Assembly (NCBI GenBank): GCA_963808315.1
Contig: CAWEFK010000027.1
Coordinates: 157,474-221,473 of the forward strand
DNA length: 64,000 nucleotides
Direction of reading: 5' to 3'
DNA from: Palsa-504 sp963808315
GTDB taxonomy: Bacteria; Actinomycetota; Actinomycetes; Streptosporangiales; Streptosporangiaceae
In this document: in pieces, positions 8,529 through 17,168 of the stretch
Layout: each line of letters begins with the position of its first letter
How positions within the stretch are numbered: the stretch's first letter is position 1
Notes under the pieces: model-generated
The model's database searches: none
What the model was told of the DNA's origin: nothing
What the model saw: the letters and a program-made list of their open reading frames with translations, nothing else
Made by a program: the position numbers and the translations under genes

Positions 8529-8969
8529 CCTGACCCACATCGAAGGACCATCGGTGTTGTTTGGGCAAAATGTCAGGAACTTAAGAGGCCTGCGGATGCT
8601 GGTTTTCGGGGCTTTGTTGCTGGTCAGGATGCTCCTGCGGGTCGGGCCAGCGTCGGCGGACGGCGCGGGCGGCGCCCTGCTGTGGTAGAGCGCCGACGGC
8701 CGGGTCTACGGGGCGCCCCCGGGTCCGTTATGTCCTGAATCTGGGGCTTTCGCATGGTGACTTTCCGCGCGCCCATCATGATCATGGCTAGTTTCGGGGG
8801 TATTCGCCCGTTTCTGGCCATGATCATGGAACAGGCAGAGCCGGGGACGCTTCCTTAAGTTCCTGAATTGTGTTTGGGCAACACCGATGGACCATCGGTG
8901 TTGTTGCAGAGTGAGAGCGCCCGGCACGGGTGGGACAGGAGAGGCGGATGGTGTTCGCGGGGGATGCTG
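8529..8969 (+). repeat. Dispersed intergenic repeat, copy 1 (split by the 303-bp insertion)
   Basis: Two parts, 8529-8568 and 8872-8969, together match the uninterrupted inverted copy at 18025-18150 over about 125 bp (roughly 85% identity by eye). Shared blocks include GGACCATCGGTGTTG (twice per unit), AGCGCCCGGCACGGGTG and GGCGGATGGTGT/GGCGGGTGGTGT. Within it, CAACACCGATGG and CCATCGGTGTTG form a perfect 12-bp inverted repeat around a single A at about 8879-8903. It lies between the hyc operon and the ABC transporter and codes for nothing recognisable. Confidence 0.8.
8569..8871. mobile_element. 303-bp MITE-like insertion with terminal inverted repeats and 10-bp target duplication
   Basis: The segment is bordered by direct repeats GTTTGGGCAA at 8559-8568 and 8872-8881. 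The copy of the host repeat at 18 kb has this site once (GCTTGGGCAA), so it represents the empty site. Near the ends TCAGGAACTTAAG (8573-8585) and CTTAAGTTCCTGA (8854-8866) form a perfect 13-bp inverted repeat. It has no transposase, so it would need one supplied in trans. Inside, TGATCATGGCTAG (8779-8791) and CTGGCCATGATCA (8814-8826) form a strong hairpin with one G-T pair, which may act as a terminator or protein site. Open frames inside are short and unlike known proteins. Confidence 0.75.
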
Positions 8970-9141
8970 AGGGTCGCGGCCAAAACGCGACTGGGGAGAC
9001 CTCGCCTCGCAAGGCCGTCTGATGGGGGTACGGTAAGGCGGGTGCGGTCGTGGAAGGTAGGCCCGGCCGCGGGTTCGTTGCTCCAGACGCTGGCGATGTG
9101 AGCTCTGAGCGTCGTGCTCAGGAGATGCCCAGGAGGAGGCC

Positions 9142-10902
9142 GTGGACGCTGTCGTCGTGGAGGACCTGCGGAAGAGCTACGGCGCCACCCACGCCGTGGC
9201 CGGGGTGAGCTTTACCGTCAGGTACGGGGAGATCTTCTCTCTGCTCGGGCCGAACGGCGCGGGCAAGACGACGGTGCTTGAGATCCTCGAGGGCTACCGG
9301 CAGGCGGACCAGGGCAAGGTCGTGGTGGCCGGCTTCGATCCGGGTGACAGGCACACCGGGCGGCAGTTGCGTGAGCAGATCGGCCTGGTGCTCCAGGAAC
9401 TCGCGGTGGAGCCCTACCTGACCGTGCGCGAGTCGATCTCCCGCAACGCGGGCTACTACCCCAATCCGCGCGATGTCGGCGAGGTGATCGAGCTCGTCGG
9501 CCTCACCGGCAAGGAGAAGAGCAAGGTCAAGTCGCTGTCCGGCGGGCAGAAGCGGCGGCTGGATCTCGCCCTCGGCATCATCGGGAACCCCCGGGTCCTT
9601 TTCCTCGACGAGCCGACCACCGGCTTCGACCCGAGCGCGCGGCGCGGCGCCTGGGAGGTCATCAGGGGGCTTTCCGGTCTGGGCACCACGATCCTGCTGA
9701 CTACCCACTACATGGACGAGGCGCAGGAACTCGCCGACCGGGTCGCCGTCATCTCGGCCGGCCAGATCATCGAAGAGGGGACGCCCGCCACGCTCGGCGG
9801 GCGTGACGTGGCCCGCGCGCGGATCCGCTTCACCCTCCCGGCCGGGTACTCCGCGGCCGACCTTCCGGTCACAGCCGCGGCCGACGAGAACGACCGGCTG
9901 AGCATCGAGGCCGACGAGCCGACCGCGCTGCTGCACCAGCTGACCGGATGGGCTCTGGACCACGGCACGACGCTGCCCGGGCTCACCGTGGACCGGCCGA
10001 GCCTGGAGGACATCTACCTGAGCCTGACGGCCGCGCAGTCCGTCGACGCGCCCGCGGACGCACCGGCCCCCCGGCGCAGGATGGGCAAGATGGGGAGGGC
10101 GCGGATGAGCAGCCAGGCCGTGACCGCCGCGACGCCGACCCGCCGCAATACCGCGGCCCTGGTATGGCACCAGATCCGCTACGAGCAGCTGGCCTTCTGG
10201 CGCAATCCGCAGAGCGCCTTCTTCATCTTCGCCTTCCCGCTGGTCTTCTTCGCCATCATGGCCGGCGTGTTCGGGAACGCTACCTTGGCCAAAATCGGCG
10301 GCCGGTCCGTCACCGGCCTGCAGTACTACACCTCCACGATCATGGCGGTGTCTGTGATGGGCGCCTGCTACTCCCAGCTGGCCATCATGTTGTCGCTGCG
10401 CCGCCAGGAGGGCATCCTCAAACGACTGCGCGGCACTCCGCTGCCGGCCTGGGTGATGTTCGCCGGGCTGGTGGCGCACTGCATCATGCTCAGCCTCGTC
10501 GATGCAGTGCTGATCGTGGGGTTGGGCCTGCTGTACGGGGTTCCGATGCCAACCCACTGGGCCGCCATCATCGTCACGCTGGTCATCGGCGCGTCCGCGT
10601 TCTGCGCGCTCGGAGTCGCCGTCGCCAGCCTCATCAGCAACGCGGAGGCCGCGCCCGCGGTGGTGCAGTTCGTCTTCTTCCCGCTCGTGTTCATCTCCGG
10701 CACCTATTTCCAGGTCACCTCCCGGTTCCTCAATGACCTGGCGGGGGTCTTCCCGGTCCGGCCGTTCAACCAGGCCCTGCTGAACCCGTTCGCCCTGGAC
10801 CGCGGATTCGCGGGCCACCAGCTGCTGGTCCTGGCGATCTGGGGGGTAGTGGGCGGCTTCGTCGCGATCAGGCGCTTCCGCTGGGACCCCAGGCCCGAAT
10901 GA
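9142..10902 (+). CDS. ABC exporter with ATPase and permease fused in one chain
   Basis: A 586-residue protein. Residues 1-310 are a DrrA/ABC-2-type ATPase: Walker A GPNGAGKT (36-43), Q-loop VLQE, signature LSGGQ (132-136), Walker B LFLDEP (153-158) and switch His189. Residues about 330-586 are an ABC-2 permease with six hydrophobic segments and the family phrase ISGTYFQV. Such pairs usually come as two genes; here they are joined by a basic linker (PRRRMGKMGRARM). It probably exports a drug, lipid or secondary metabolite as a homodimer; the substrate is not predictable. It starts at GTG 9142 after AGGAGGAGG. It converges with the histidine kinase gene downstream. Confidence 0.9.
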   Translation: MDAVVVEDLRKSYGATHAVAGVSFTVRYGEIFSLLGPNGAGKTTVLEILEGYRQADQGKVVVAGFDPGDRHTGRQLREQIGLVLQELAVEPYLTVRESISRNAGYYPNPRDVGEVIELVGLTGKEKSKVKSLSGGQKRRLDLALGIIGNPRVLFLDEPTTGFDPSARRGAWEVIRGLSGLGTTILLTTHYMDEAQELADRVAVISAGQIIEEGTPATLGGRDVARARIRFTLPAGYSAADLPVTAAADENDRLSIEADEPTALLHQLTGWALDHGTTLPGLTVDRPSLEDIYLSLTAAQSVDAPADAPAPRRRMGKMGRARMSSQAVTAATPTRRNTAALVWHQIRYEQLAFWRNPQSAFFIFAFPLVFFAIMAGVFGNATLAKIGGRSVTGLQYYTSTIMAVSVMGACYSQLAIMLSLRRQEGILKRLRGTPLPAWVMFAGLVAHCIMLSLVDAVLIVGLGLLYGVPMPTHWAAIIVTLVIGASAFCALGVAVASLISNAEAAPAVVQFVFFPLVFISGTYFQVTSRFLNDLAGVFPVRPFNQALLNPFALDRGFAGHQLLVLAIWGVVGGFVAIRRFRWDPRPE

Positions 10903-11008
10903 CGCCAGCGGCCGCCCTCAGCGTTATGTTCGGGCACATCATCGCCAACAACCGGGCCTGGCGGCTGGCGCGCGTTGAAGCGTCAAGGCTGCTGAACGCC
11001 AACTCAGG

Positions 11009-12334
11009 TCAGGTGCCGCCGTCGCGGAGGGGACGCGGGCCGGGCCGTTCGGCACTCGGTTCGGACGGACGGACGGCCCGGGGCTGAGCGTGGCGCCAGG
11101 ACACCGACATCAGGGCGCCGCCGAGGGCGGAGTCGCCGACCTGCCAGCGGCCGCCGGTGGAACGGACGATGGAATCTCCGATGGCCAGGCCGAGACCGGT
11201 CCCTGAGCCGTGTTCGGTGGCCCGGTGGAAGCGGTCGAACAGCCGGGACCGTTCCGTCTCCGGGATGCCGGGGCCGTTGTCCTCCACGATCAGGCTGACC
11301 CGGCTGCCGTGGGCCAGGACTCTGATCCGGACCTGGGCACCGGGGCCCGCGTAGCGGCAGGCGTTGTCGACCAGCACGCCGGCCAGCCGGTCGATCCACT
11401 CGGGCGGCGCGCTGATCAGCACGGGCGTAACCGGGGTGTCCGCGGTTACCACCGGGCCGACGGACCGGAACCGGTCCGCGCAGGCCTGGGCCAGCGTGGC
11501 CAGGTCGACCGGCTCATCACCAGGAGGCGGCGGCCGGGAGTCGAACCGGGCCAGCCAGAGCATGTCCTCGACCAGCTGCCGCAGCCGCTGGGTCTCGCCC
11601 TGGATCCGGGTCAGCGCATCCCGGTATCCGGCCGCGTCCCGTGGCGCGGACAGGGCCACGTCGGCCTCGGCCCGGATCACCGCCAGCGGGGTGCGCAGCT
11701 CGTGCGAGGCGTCGGCGGTGAACTCCAGCTGGCGACGGCGCGACTGTTCCACCGGGGCCAGCGCCCGCAGGCCCACCACCAGCGAGGCGAGGAAGATCGC
11801 GGCCAGCACGAGCGGTCCGGCGACGATCTCGGCGTTGCGCAGCAGGTTCTGGGTATGGGCGTCGCCGGCCATGCTCTGGCCAGCGACCAGCCAGCCGCTG
11901 CCGTCCCGGGCCAGCTTCAGCCGGAACGGCGCGTCCCGCGGGCCGAGGCCGGCCGTCAGCACCAGTCCGTCGCGGGCCCCATCGCTGGCCAGCAGGGTGC
12001 TGCGGAAAAGGGACGCGGGCAGGGACGGCGCGCCTGGGCTGTGCGCGGTGACCGTCCCGCTGGCGTTCGCCAGCCACAGGTACACCGGCGCCGAATCGGC
12101 GTCCAGGTCACCCGATTCGCGGCGACCGCCGGGGCCGCGCTGGCGAGTCAGCTGGGCCGGGTCATGCCGGGCGTCGGAGAGCCGGTCGGCGAGCCGGGCT
12201 TCGCCCGGCCCGGCCAGGTGCGCGCCGACCAGCAGGTTGAGGATGACCACGGCGGCCACGTAGGCCACGGCCAGCATCGCGGTGGTCACCGCGGCGACCT
12301 TGACCGCGGGGCTCGGGCGCATCCTTGCTTTCAT
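11009..12334 (-). CDS. Sensor histidine kinase
   Basis: A 441-residue membrane kinase. Helix 1 spans about residues 11-37 and helix 2 about 170-190, enclosing a roughly 130-residue extracytoplasmic sensor of unknown ligand. HisKA follows with phospho-acceptor H211 in SHELRTP, then HATPase boxes DNACRYA, DNGPGIP and GTGLGLAI. The ATG at 12334 is chosen: it lies seven bases after the stop of the response-regulator gene, whereas a longer frame would overlap that gene. It forms a two-component pair with the OmpR-type gene just upstream and ends a four-gene minus-strand operon. Confidence 0.9.
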   Translation of the reverse strand: MKARMRPSPAVKVAAVTTAMLAVAYVAAVVILNLLVGAHLAGPGEARLADRLSDARHDPAQLTRQRGPGGRRESGDLDADSAPVYLWLANASGTVTAHSPGAPSLPASLFRSTLLASDGARDGLVLTAGLGPRDAPFRLKLARDGSGWLVAGQSMAGDAHTQNLLRNAEIVAGPLVLAAIFLASLVVGLRALAPVEQSRRRQLEFTADASHELRTPLAVIRAEADVALSAPRDAAGYRDALTRIQGETQRLRQLVEDMLWLARFDSRPPPPGDEPVDLATLAQACADRFRSVGPVVTADTPVTPVLISAPPEWIDRLAGVLVDNACRYAGPGAQVRIRVLAHGSRVSLIVEDNGPGIPETERSRLFDRFHRATEHGSGTGLGLAIGDSIVRSTGGRWQVGDSALGGALMSVSWRHAQPRAVRPSEPSAERPGPRPLRDGGT

Positions 12335-12341
12335 GCGGGCC

Positions 12342-13058
12342 TTAGGCCGGGGTGATCCGGTAGCCGACACCCCGGACGGTCTCGATCCGCACCCCCCCGC
12401 CGGCCAGCTTGGCCCGCAGCCGGGCCAGGTGGACGTCGATGGTGTTGGAGCCGAAGGCGTCGGCCTCGTTGTCCCAGACATGCTGCGCGATCGAGCGGCG
12501 GTCCACCACGTTCGGCGACCGGCGCATCAGGATCTCCAGGATGCCGAACTCCGTGCCGGTCAGCGCCGGGGCCTGGCCACGGACCAGCACCTGACGGGTG
12601 GCCGGGTCGAACTCGACCTCGCCGATCACCATCCGGGGCGGCTGGCTCACCTTGGGCCGGCGCTGCAGCGCCCGCAGCCGCGCCAGCAACTCGCCGAAGT
12701 CGAACGGCTTGACCAGGTAGTCGTCGGCGCCCGCGTCCAGGCCGGCGATCCGGTCCGCGGGCGTATCCCGGGCGGTCAGCATAAGCACCGGCGTGTCAGC
12801 GCCGGCCCGGCGCAGCTTCTGGACCAGGTCCAGGCCGGACAGCCGGGGCATGCGCCAGTCAAGCACCACCACCTCGTAGGAGTAGAAGCGCAGGTAGTTC
12901 GCTGCGGTCTCGCCGTCGGGCACCAGATCCACGACGTAGCCCTGCTCCCGCAGCCCGCGGGCCAGGACCTCGCCGAGATTCTCGTCATCCTCCGCTACCA
13001 GCACCCTCACAACCCCCGAATCTACCTGCGGCTTAAGGGTCTCAGCGGAGTCGCTCAC
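12342..13058 (-). CDS. OmpR/PhoB-family response regulator
   Basis: A 238-residue protein with a receiver domain (acidic pair D24/D25, phospho-acceptor D67 in VVVLDWRMP, K117 in LVKPFD) and a C-terminal winged helix (TGTEFGILEILMRR to RGVGYRI). It is 23 bases downstream of the UbiA-family gene on the same strand and seven bases upstream of its kinase. The operon suggests that this pair controls, or is co-expressed with, envelope lipid-sugar genes. Confidence 0.93.
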   Translation of the reverse strand: MSDSAETLKPQVDSGVVRVLVAEDDENLGEVLARGLREQGYVVDLVPDGETAANYLRFYSYEVVVLDWRMPRLSGLDLVQKLRRAGADTPVLMLTARDTPADRIAGLDAGADDYLVKPFDFGELLARLRALQRRPKVSQPPRMVIGEVEFDPATRQVLVRGQAPALTGTEFGILEILMRRSPNVVDRRSIAQHVWDNEADAFGSNTIDVHLARLRAKLAGGGVRIETVRGVGYRITPA

Positions 13059-13081
13059 CGGGAGACCCGGCGCGGCACCAT

Positions 13082-13987
13082 TTAGAGCCCGGCCACGAAT
13101 AGCACCAGCCAGGCCAGCTCGCAGGCCACCATGAGCCCGTCCCGGGTCAGCAGGTCCTCCACCGGCCTGGTCGTGCCGCGGCCGGTCAGCACGCCAAACC
13201 GGACCAGCGCCGCCGCCAGCGGCAGGCCGCTGGCCAGGTGCCAGGTCGCTGCCCCGGCTGGCTGGCCGGCCGCCCAGGTCAGGTAGGCGCCGATCATCGC
13301 GGCGCCGGTCACGAGCTGGGTCAGCCGCAGCGCCCCGGCCCGGTACCGGCGCATCACCGGCCGGTGCGCGATCGCCTCAGGCCCCAGGCTGGTCAGCTCG
13401 GTGTACCGCTTGGCCACCGCCACCCCGAACGCGCCCAGGCTGCAGACCAGCAGGAACCACCCGGACGGCCGCACGTGGGTGGCGGCCGCGCCGCCGAGCA
13501 CGCGGAGCAGGAACCCGGAGGCCACGAAGCAAAGCTCGAGCACCGGGATGTGCTTGAGCAGGCCGGAGTACAGGAAGGAGATGCCCAGGTAGCCGCCCAC
13601 CGACGCGGTCAGCAGCGGCTCGGAGATGACCACCCCGGCGGCGAGCCCGGCCGCCGCGCTCACCGCGCTCACCGCGATCGCGTGCGACTTGGGCAGGTCG
13701 CCGGCGGCGACCGGGCGGTGCCGCTTGCGCGGATGACGCCGGTCCCTTTCGGCGTCCGCGACGTCGTTGGCCAGGTACACCGCCACCGAAGCACAGCCGA
13801 ACGCGGCCGCGGCCACCAGCGCGTAGCCCAGCCCGTCGTCCCGGCCCAGGGTGGCTCCGGCCAGCGGCGCCGCGAACACGAGCAGGTTCTTCGGCCACTG
13901 CCGCGGCCGCGCCGTGATCAGGACGGCCGTGACCCAGCGCAGCAGCAGCCGGGCCGGGGACGACCCGGCCTGCGCCTCGGCGGTCAT
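13082..13987 (-). CDS. UbiA-family decaprenyl-phosphate phosphoribosyltransferase-like enzyme
   Basis: A 301-residue polytopic membrane prenyltransferase. The Mg-binding motif reads NDVADAERDRRHPRKRHRP (about residues 74-92), very close to the NDVxDxExDRxHPxKRxRP pattern of M. tuberculosis Rv3806c, which transfers phosphoribose to decaprenyl phosphate to start arabinan precursor synthesis. The length is also the same as Rv3806c. Eight to nine hydrophobic segments are present. It overlaps the phosphodiester glycosidase gene by four bases (ATGA). The role is assigned by motif; a different phospho-sugar substrate is possible. Confidence 0.85.
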   Translation of the reverse strand: MTAEAQAGSSPARLLLRWVTAVLITARPRQWPKNLLVFAAPLAGATLGRDDGLGYALVAAAAFGCASVAVYLANDVADAERDRRHPRKRHRPVAAGDLPKSHAIAVSAVSAAAGLAAGVVISEPLLTASVGGYLGISFLYSGLLKHIPVLELCFVASGFLLRVLGGAAATHVRPSGWFLLVCSLGAFGVAVAKRYTELTSLGPEAIAHRPVMRRYRAGALRLTQLVTGAAMIGAYLTWAAGQPAGAATWHLASGLPLAAALVRFGVLTGRGTTRPVEDLLTRDGLMVACELAWLVLFVAGL

Positions 13988-15264
13988 CGCGCGTACACCA
14001 CCGTGAAGTCACGGCTGTAGACCGAGTAGTACCGGTAGGCGCTCTGCTGCTGGGTCGGCAGCAGGTTCGCCGGACGGGGGTCGGACGGATGACCATGCGC
14101 CTGGTAGTACTCGAATGACATCCAGTACGGGTTGATGTCCAGCTGGAGCGCCTCGACCGCGCCGGCCCGCTGTAGCAGGTCCGCGAGCGTGCGAACGTCC
14201 AGCGCCGGGCCGTAGACGAAGACGACCCGGCCGTCCCGGGTGACGCCCAGGCCGGACCGCCACACGTAGTAGGCGCCGCCCAGGGTGGCGCCCCAGCTGC
14301 CGAGCACGTTCTGGTTCACCGACGACGGGACCCGGCCGTGATCGACGATCAGCCGGAGGTTCTGCCGCGCCCCGGCCACCTCCGGCGTCATCCGGACCTC
14401 CTGGCCCCAGCTGCCGATCTTGATCGTGCCGTTGCGGTAGTAGACCACCGACGCGGCCCGGCTGGTCAGGCTGCCATGGGTGGTGCCGTTGAGGTAGAAG
14501 CCGCCGCCCGCGGCGTTCAGCTTGAAGCCGCCGTTGAACGTGGCCAGCAGGCCGGTGCGGGTCCCCGCGGGCACATAAGGCTTGGCCTTCCAGTTACCCG
14601 GGCCCGGGTCCTCCGCGCCGGGGCGCAGCTGGAACCGGACGAGCCGCTGGTCCAGCGACACGATCCCGGCCACGTACGAGGTGTGTATCCGGTCCGGGCG
14701 CAGGTAGGTGCCGAAGATGGCGGGCTGGCCCCCGACCGTCTCCAGCACGCGCCAGGCTCCCTCGCCGGGCAGCGGCGCGCCCGCCGGAGAGCTCAGCCGG
14801 GCCGGGATGATCGGCTGGAATCCCGGCGAGCGGGAGGTAGCGGACCTGGCCATGGCCGTGCTGCTCGCGGCCGCGCTGCTCGGGGGGGCGGCCAGCGAGA
14901 AGCCAGGCGTGCCGCCGACCTTGGGCGGGGAGTAGGTCAGCCACTCGCCGAACGTCACCACCGGGCCCAGGTAGTGGTCTCGGGCCCATTCGGCCAGCTT
15001 GGCGGAGGTGGAACCGCCATCTGCCGCGGTCAGGGCCCGCCCGACGGAGAAGGCCGTCCAGCAGCACAGGATGGCGATCAGGACGAGCCCGGCCCGGACC
15101 GCACGGTGGCCAAGCAGGCGGCGGATCCGGCCCCGGCGGCGGATCCGGCCCCGGTGGCGCCTGGCTCCCGGCCGCCGGGATCGCCCCGGGCCGATGTCGG
15201 AGGGAACGGGGACGTCCGGCCCGGTGTCGCAGCGGCTAGCATGCCGGTATCCAGGTCGGGCCAC
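13984..15264 (-). CDS. Membrane-anchored phosphodiester glycosidase family protein (NAGPA-like domain)
   Basis: A 426-residue protein. A basic, arginine-rich N-terminus (RRHRGRIRRRGRIRR) precedes one membrane helix (about residues 58-75), so the body should face outward. The C-terminal 230 residues are a NAGPA/phosphodiester glycosidase domain: LLATFNGGFKLNAAGGGFYLNG, GLGVTRDGRVVFVYGP, ALQLDINPYWMSFEYY. The family cleaves sugar phosphodiester bonds in lipid-linked or wall glycans. The start GTG 15264 is supported by AGGAGG eight bases upstream. The arginine tract comes from a tandem DNA repeat (GGCGGATCCGGCCCCGG twice). First gene of the operon with the UbiA-like enzyme and two-component system. 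Confidence 0.82.
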   Translation of the reverse strand: MARPGYRHASRCDTGPDVPVPSDIGPGRSRRPGARRHRGRIRRRGRIRRLLGHRAVRAGLVLIAILCCWTAFSVGRALTAADGGSTSAKLAEWARDHYLGPVVTFGEWLTYSPPKVGGTPGFSLAAPPSSAAASSTAMARSATSRSPGFQPIIPARLSSPAGAPLPGEGAWRVLETVGGQPAIFGTYLRPDRIHTSYVAGIVSLDQRLVRFQLRPGAEDPGPGNWKAKPYVPAGTRTGLLATFNGGFKLNAAGGGFYLNGTTHGSLTSRAASVVYYRNGTIKIGSWGQEVRMTPEVAGARQNLRLIVDHGRVPSSVNQNVLGSWGATLGGAYYVWRSGLGVTRDGRVVFVYGPALDVRTLADLLQRAGAVEALQLDINPYWMSFEYYQAHGHPSDPRPANLLPTQQQSAYRYYSVYSRDFTVVYAR

Positions 15265-15331
15265 TCAGCTGTCCTCCTCGGGAATGCGGGCTGTGTTCCT
15301 CAAGGGTCTACCGGGGCGACATGAAGGAAGC

Positions 15332-15877
15332 ATGACAACGGCCGTCCGTGACGGCCCTACCGCCTACGCTCCAAGCATGCTCAGTCAGCTCGCAGCTACC
15401 GCCCGGATCGACCTGTGCCCCCGGCACGCCCAGCCGAGAATTTCCCGGGTGGTGCTGGCCACCCTCGCCGCCGTGGCCGGGTCCCTCGCCGCAGACGCCC
15501 TGCTGGTGATGATCGGGCAGGCCGTGTTCCCCGGCACCCTGGGATACGTGCATTTCCAGTTTCACGACTACGCCAAGCTGACGGTGATCGGGGTCATCAT
15601 CGCGTGCGCGGCCTGGCCGGTCGTGACGCGGATTTCGGCTGACCCCCGCTGGTTGTTCTTCCGCCTGGCCGTCCTGGTCACGCTGGTGCTGTGGGGGCCA
15701 GACGTCTACATCTTGTACCGGGGCCAGCCCGCCGACGCGGTGGCCGTCCTGTTCGTCATGCACCTGGCCATCGCCCTGGTCACCTACAACGCGCTCGTCC
15801 GGCTGGCCCCCACCGGTCCGGCCTCACGCCAGGCCTGCGTGGAACCGAGGGTCGTCTTCGACGCAGATGCCCGCTAG
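15332..15877 (+). CDS. Four-helix membrane protein, DUF6069-like
   Basis: A 181-residue protein with four predicted membrane helices (about residues 37-65, 82-100, 112-131, 138-158) and short soluble ends. The layout resembles the DUF6069 family; function unknown. ATG 15332 follows GAAGGAAG. It is divergent from the glycosidase operon and its 3' end overlaps chrA by 11 bases, so the two are probably co-transcribed. Confidence 0.7.
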   Translation: MTTAVRDGPTAYAPSMLSQLAATARIDLCPRHAQPRISRVVLATLAAVAGSLAADALLVMIGQAVFPGTLGYVHFQFHDYAKLTVIGVIIACAAWPVVTRISADPRWLFFRLAVLVTLVLWGPDVYILYRGQPADAVAVLFVMHLAIALVTYNALVRLAPTGPASRQACVEPRVVFDADAR

Positions 15878-17138
15878 TCCAGGGCAGGAACCAACCCCTG
15901 CGGCCGAACGGCCGGCCATGCACCAGGCCAGCCTGGTGACGGTGCTGCGGGAGTGGGGTCGCATCGGGTGCATCGGCTTCGGCGGTCCCCCGGCGCACAT
16001 CGCGCTGCTGCGCAAGCTGTGCGTGGACCGGGAGCACTGGCTCGATGCGACCGAGTTCGAGGACGCGGTCAGCGCCTGCAACCTGCTGCCGGGACCCGCC
16101 TCCACCCAGCTCGCGATCTTCTGCGCGTGGCGGGTGCGCGGCCGCCCGGGCGCCCTGGCCGGCGGCGTCGCGTTCATCGTGCCTGGCCTCATCCTGATCC
16201 TGGCGCTCGCCGCCCTGTTCCTGGCCCGCGCGGCGCCCCTGTGGGTCAGGGGGATCGGCGCCGGGGCGGGCGCCGCGGTCGCCGCGGTCGCGGTCCAGGC
16301 CGGCTGGTCCCTGCTCCTGCCCAGCTGGACCCGGGCCAAGCAGGCCGGATCATCGCGCCGGGTCCGCTGGGCGCTCTACCTCCTGGCCGGCGGGGGCGCC
16401 GCGGCCGCCATCGGGCCATGGCTCGTCCTGGTCCTGCTCGGCTGCGGGCTCGCCGAACTGGCCATCCGCCACCCGCACCGCCCGGCTGACCGGGGCGCAC
16501 CCGGCACCCGCACCGCACCGCGGATCACGCCGCTTCCACTGGTCATGCTGCCGGGGGCAGCGGCGCGGGCCGCCGGGACGACGGTCGCCGCCGGGACGAC
16601 GGTCGCCGCCGGCGGCCTGGCCGCCCTGGCCTGGACCGCGCTCAAGGTCGGGGCGCTGTCGTACGGCGGCGGCTTCGTCATCATCCCGCTGATGCGAGCC
16701 GACGCGGTCGGGCACCACTGGATGACAAGCAGCCAGTTCCTGAACGCGGTGGCGCTGGGCCAGATCACCCCCGGCCCGGTCGTGCAGACCGTCGCCGCCG
16801 TGGGCTACGCGGCCGGCGGCCTCGGCGGCGGCCTGCTCGCGGCCCTGATCGCGTTCTCGCCCTCGTTCGTCTTCGTACTGGGCGGGGCCAGGTATTTCAG
16901 CTCGCTGCGCGGCAACCGCCACGCCCAGGCGTTCCTGGACGGCGCCGGCCCGGCCGCCATCGGCGCGATCCTCGGCACGGCCATCCCGCTGACCGCCGCC
17001 CTGAGCCGGCCATGGCAGTACGCGGTACTGGCAGGCGCCCTGCTGCTCCTGCTCGGGCTGCGCCGCGGTGTCGTGTTCACTTTGCTCATCGCCGGCGCGA
17101 CCGGGCTGATCATCTCCCTGGCCGGCGGCTATGCCTGA
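15867..17138 (+). CDS. chrA: Chromate transporter, two-domain ChrA type
   Basis: A 423-residue membrane protein made of two CHR domains in tandem. The first has GCIGFGGPPAHIALLRKLCV and ACNLLPGPASTQLAIFCAW; the second has VGALSYGGGFVIIPLMRADAV and ALGQITPGPVVQTVAAVGY. This is the classic bidomain CHR layout, and such proteins export chromate (or sulfate-like oxyanions) with a proton. The two halves are joined by a linker with a small duplication (TTVAAG twice). It starts inside the upstream gene's 3' end. Confidence 0.9.
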   Translation: MPASPGQEPTPAAERPAMHQASLVTVLREWGRIGCIGFGGPPAHIALLRKLCVDREHWLDATEFEDAVSACNLLPGPASTQLAIFCAWRVRGRPGALAGGVAFIVPGLILILALAALFLARAAPLWVRGIGAGAGAAVAAVAVQAGWSLLLPSWTRAKQAGSSRRVRWALYLLAGGGAAAAIGPWLVLVLLGCGLAELAIRHPHRPADRGAPGTRTAPRITPLPLVMLPGAAARAAGTTVAAGTTVAAGGLAALAWTALKVGALSYGGGFVIIPLMRADAVGHHWMTSSQFLNAVALGQITPGPVVQTVAAVGYAAGGLGGGLLAALIAFSPSFVFVLGGARYFSSLRGNRHAQAFLDGAGPAAIGAILGTAIPLTAALSRPWQYAVLAGALLLLLGLRRGVVFTLLIAGATGLIISLAGGYA

Positions 17139-17168
17139 GCGGCAGTACCGGCGGGTTAGGAGGAAGAC

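Noticed and set aside
10899..11087. Small ORF overlapping the ABC transporter end (MTPAAALSVMFGHIIANN...)
   Set aside because: It begins with an ATGA overlap, but the product is short, has no family resemblance and runs into the convergent kinase gene.
16566..16620. Repeat GGACGACGGTCGCCGCCG in chrA as a regulatory or mobile feature
   Set aside because: It is only an in-frame short duplication (TTVAAG twice) in the linker of the two CHR domains.
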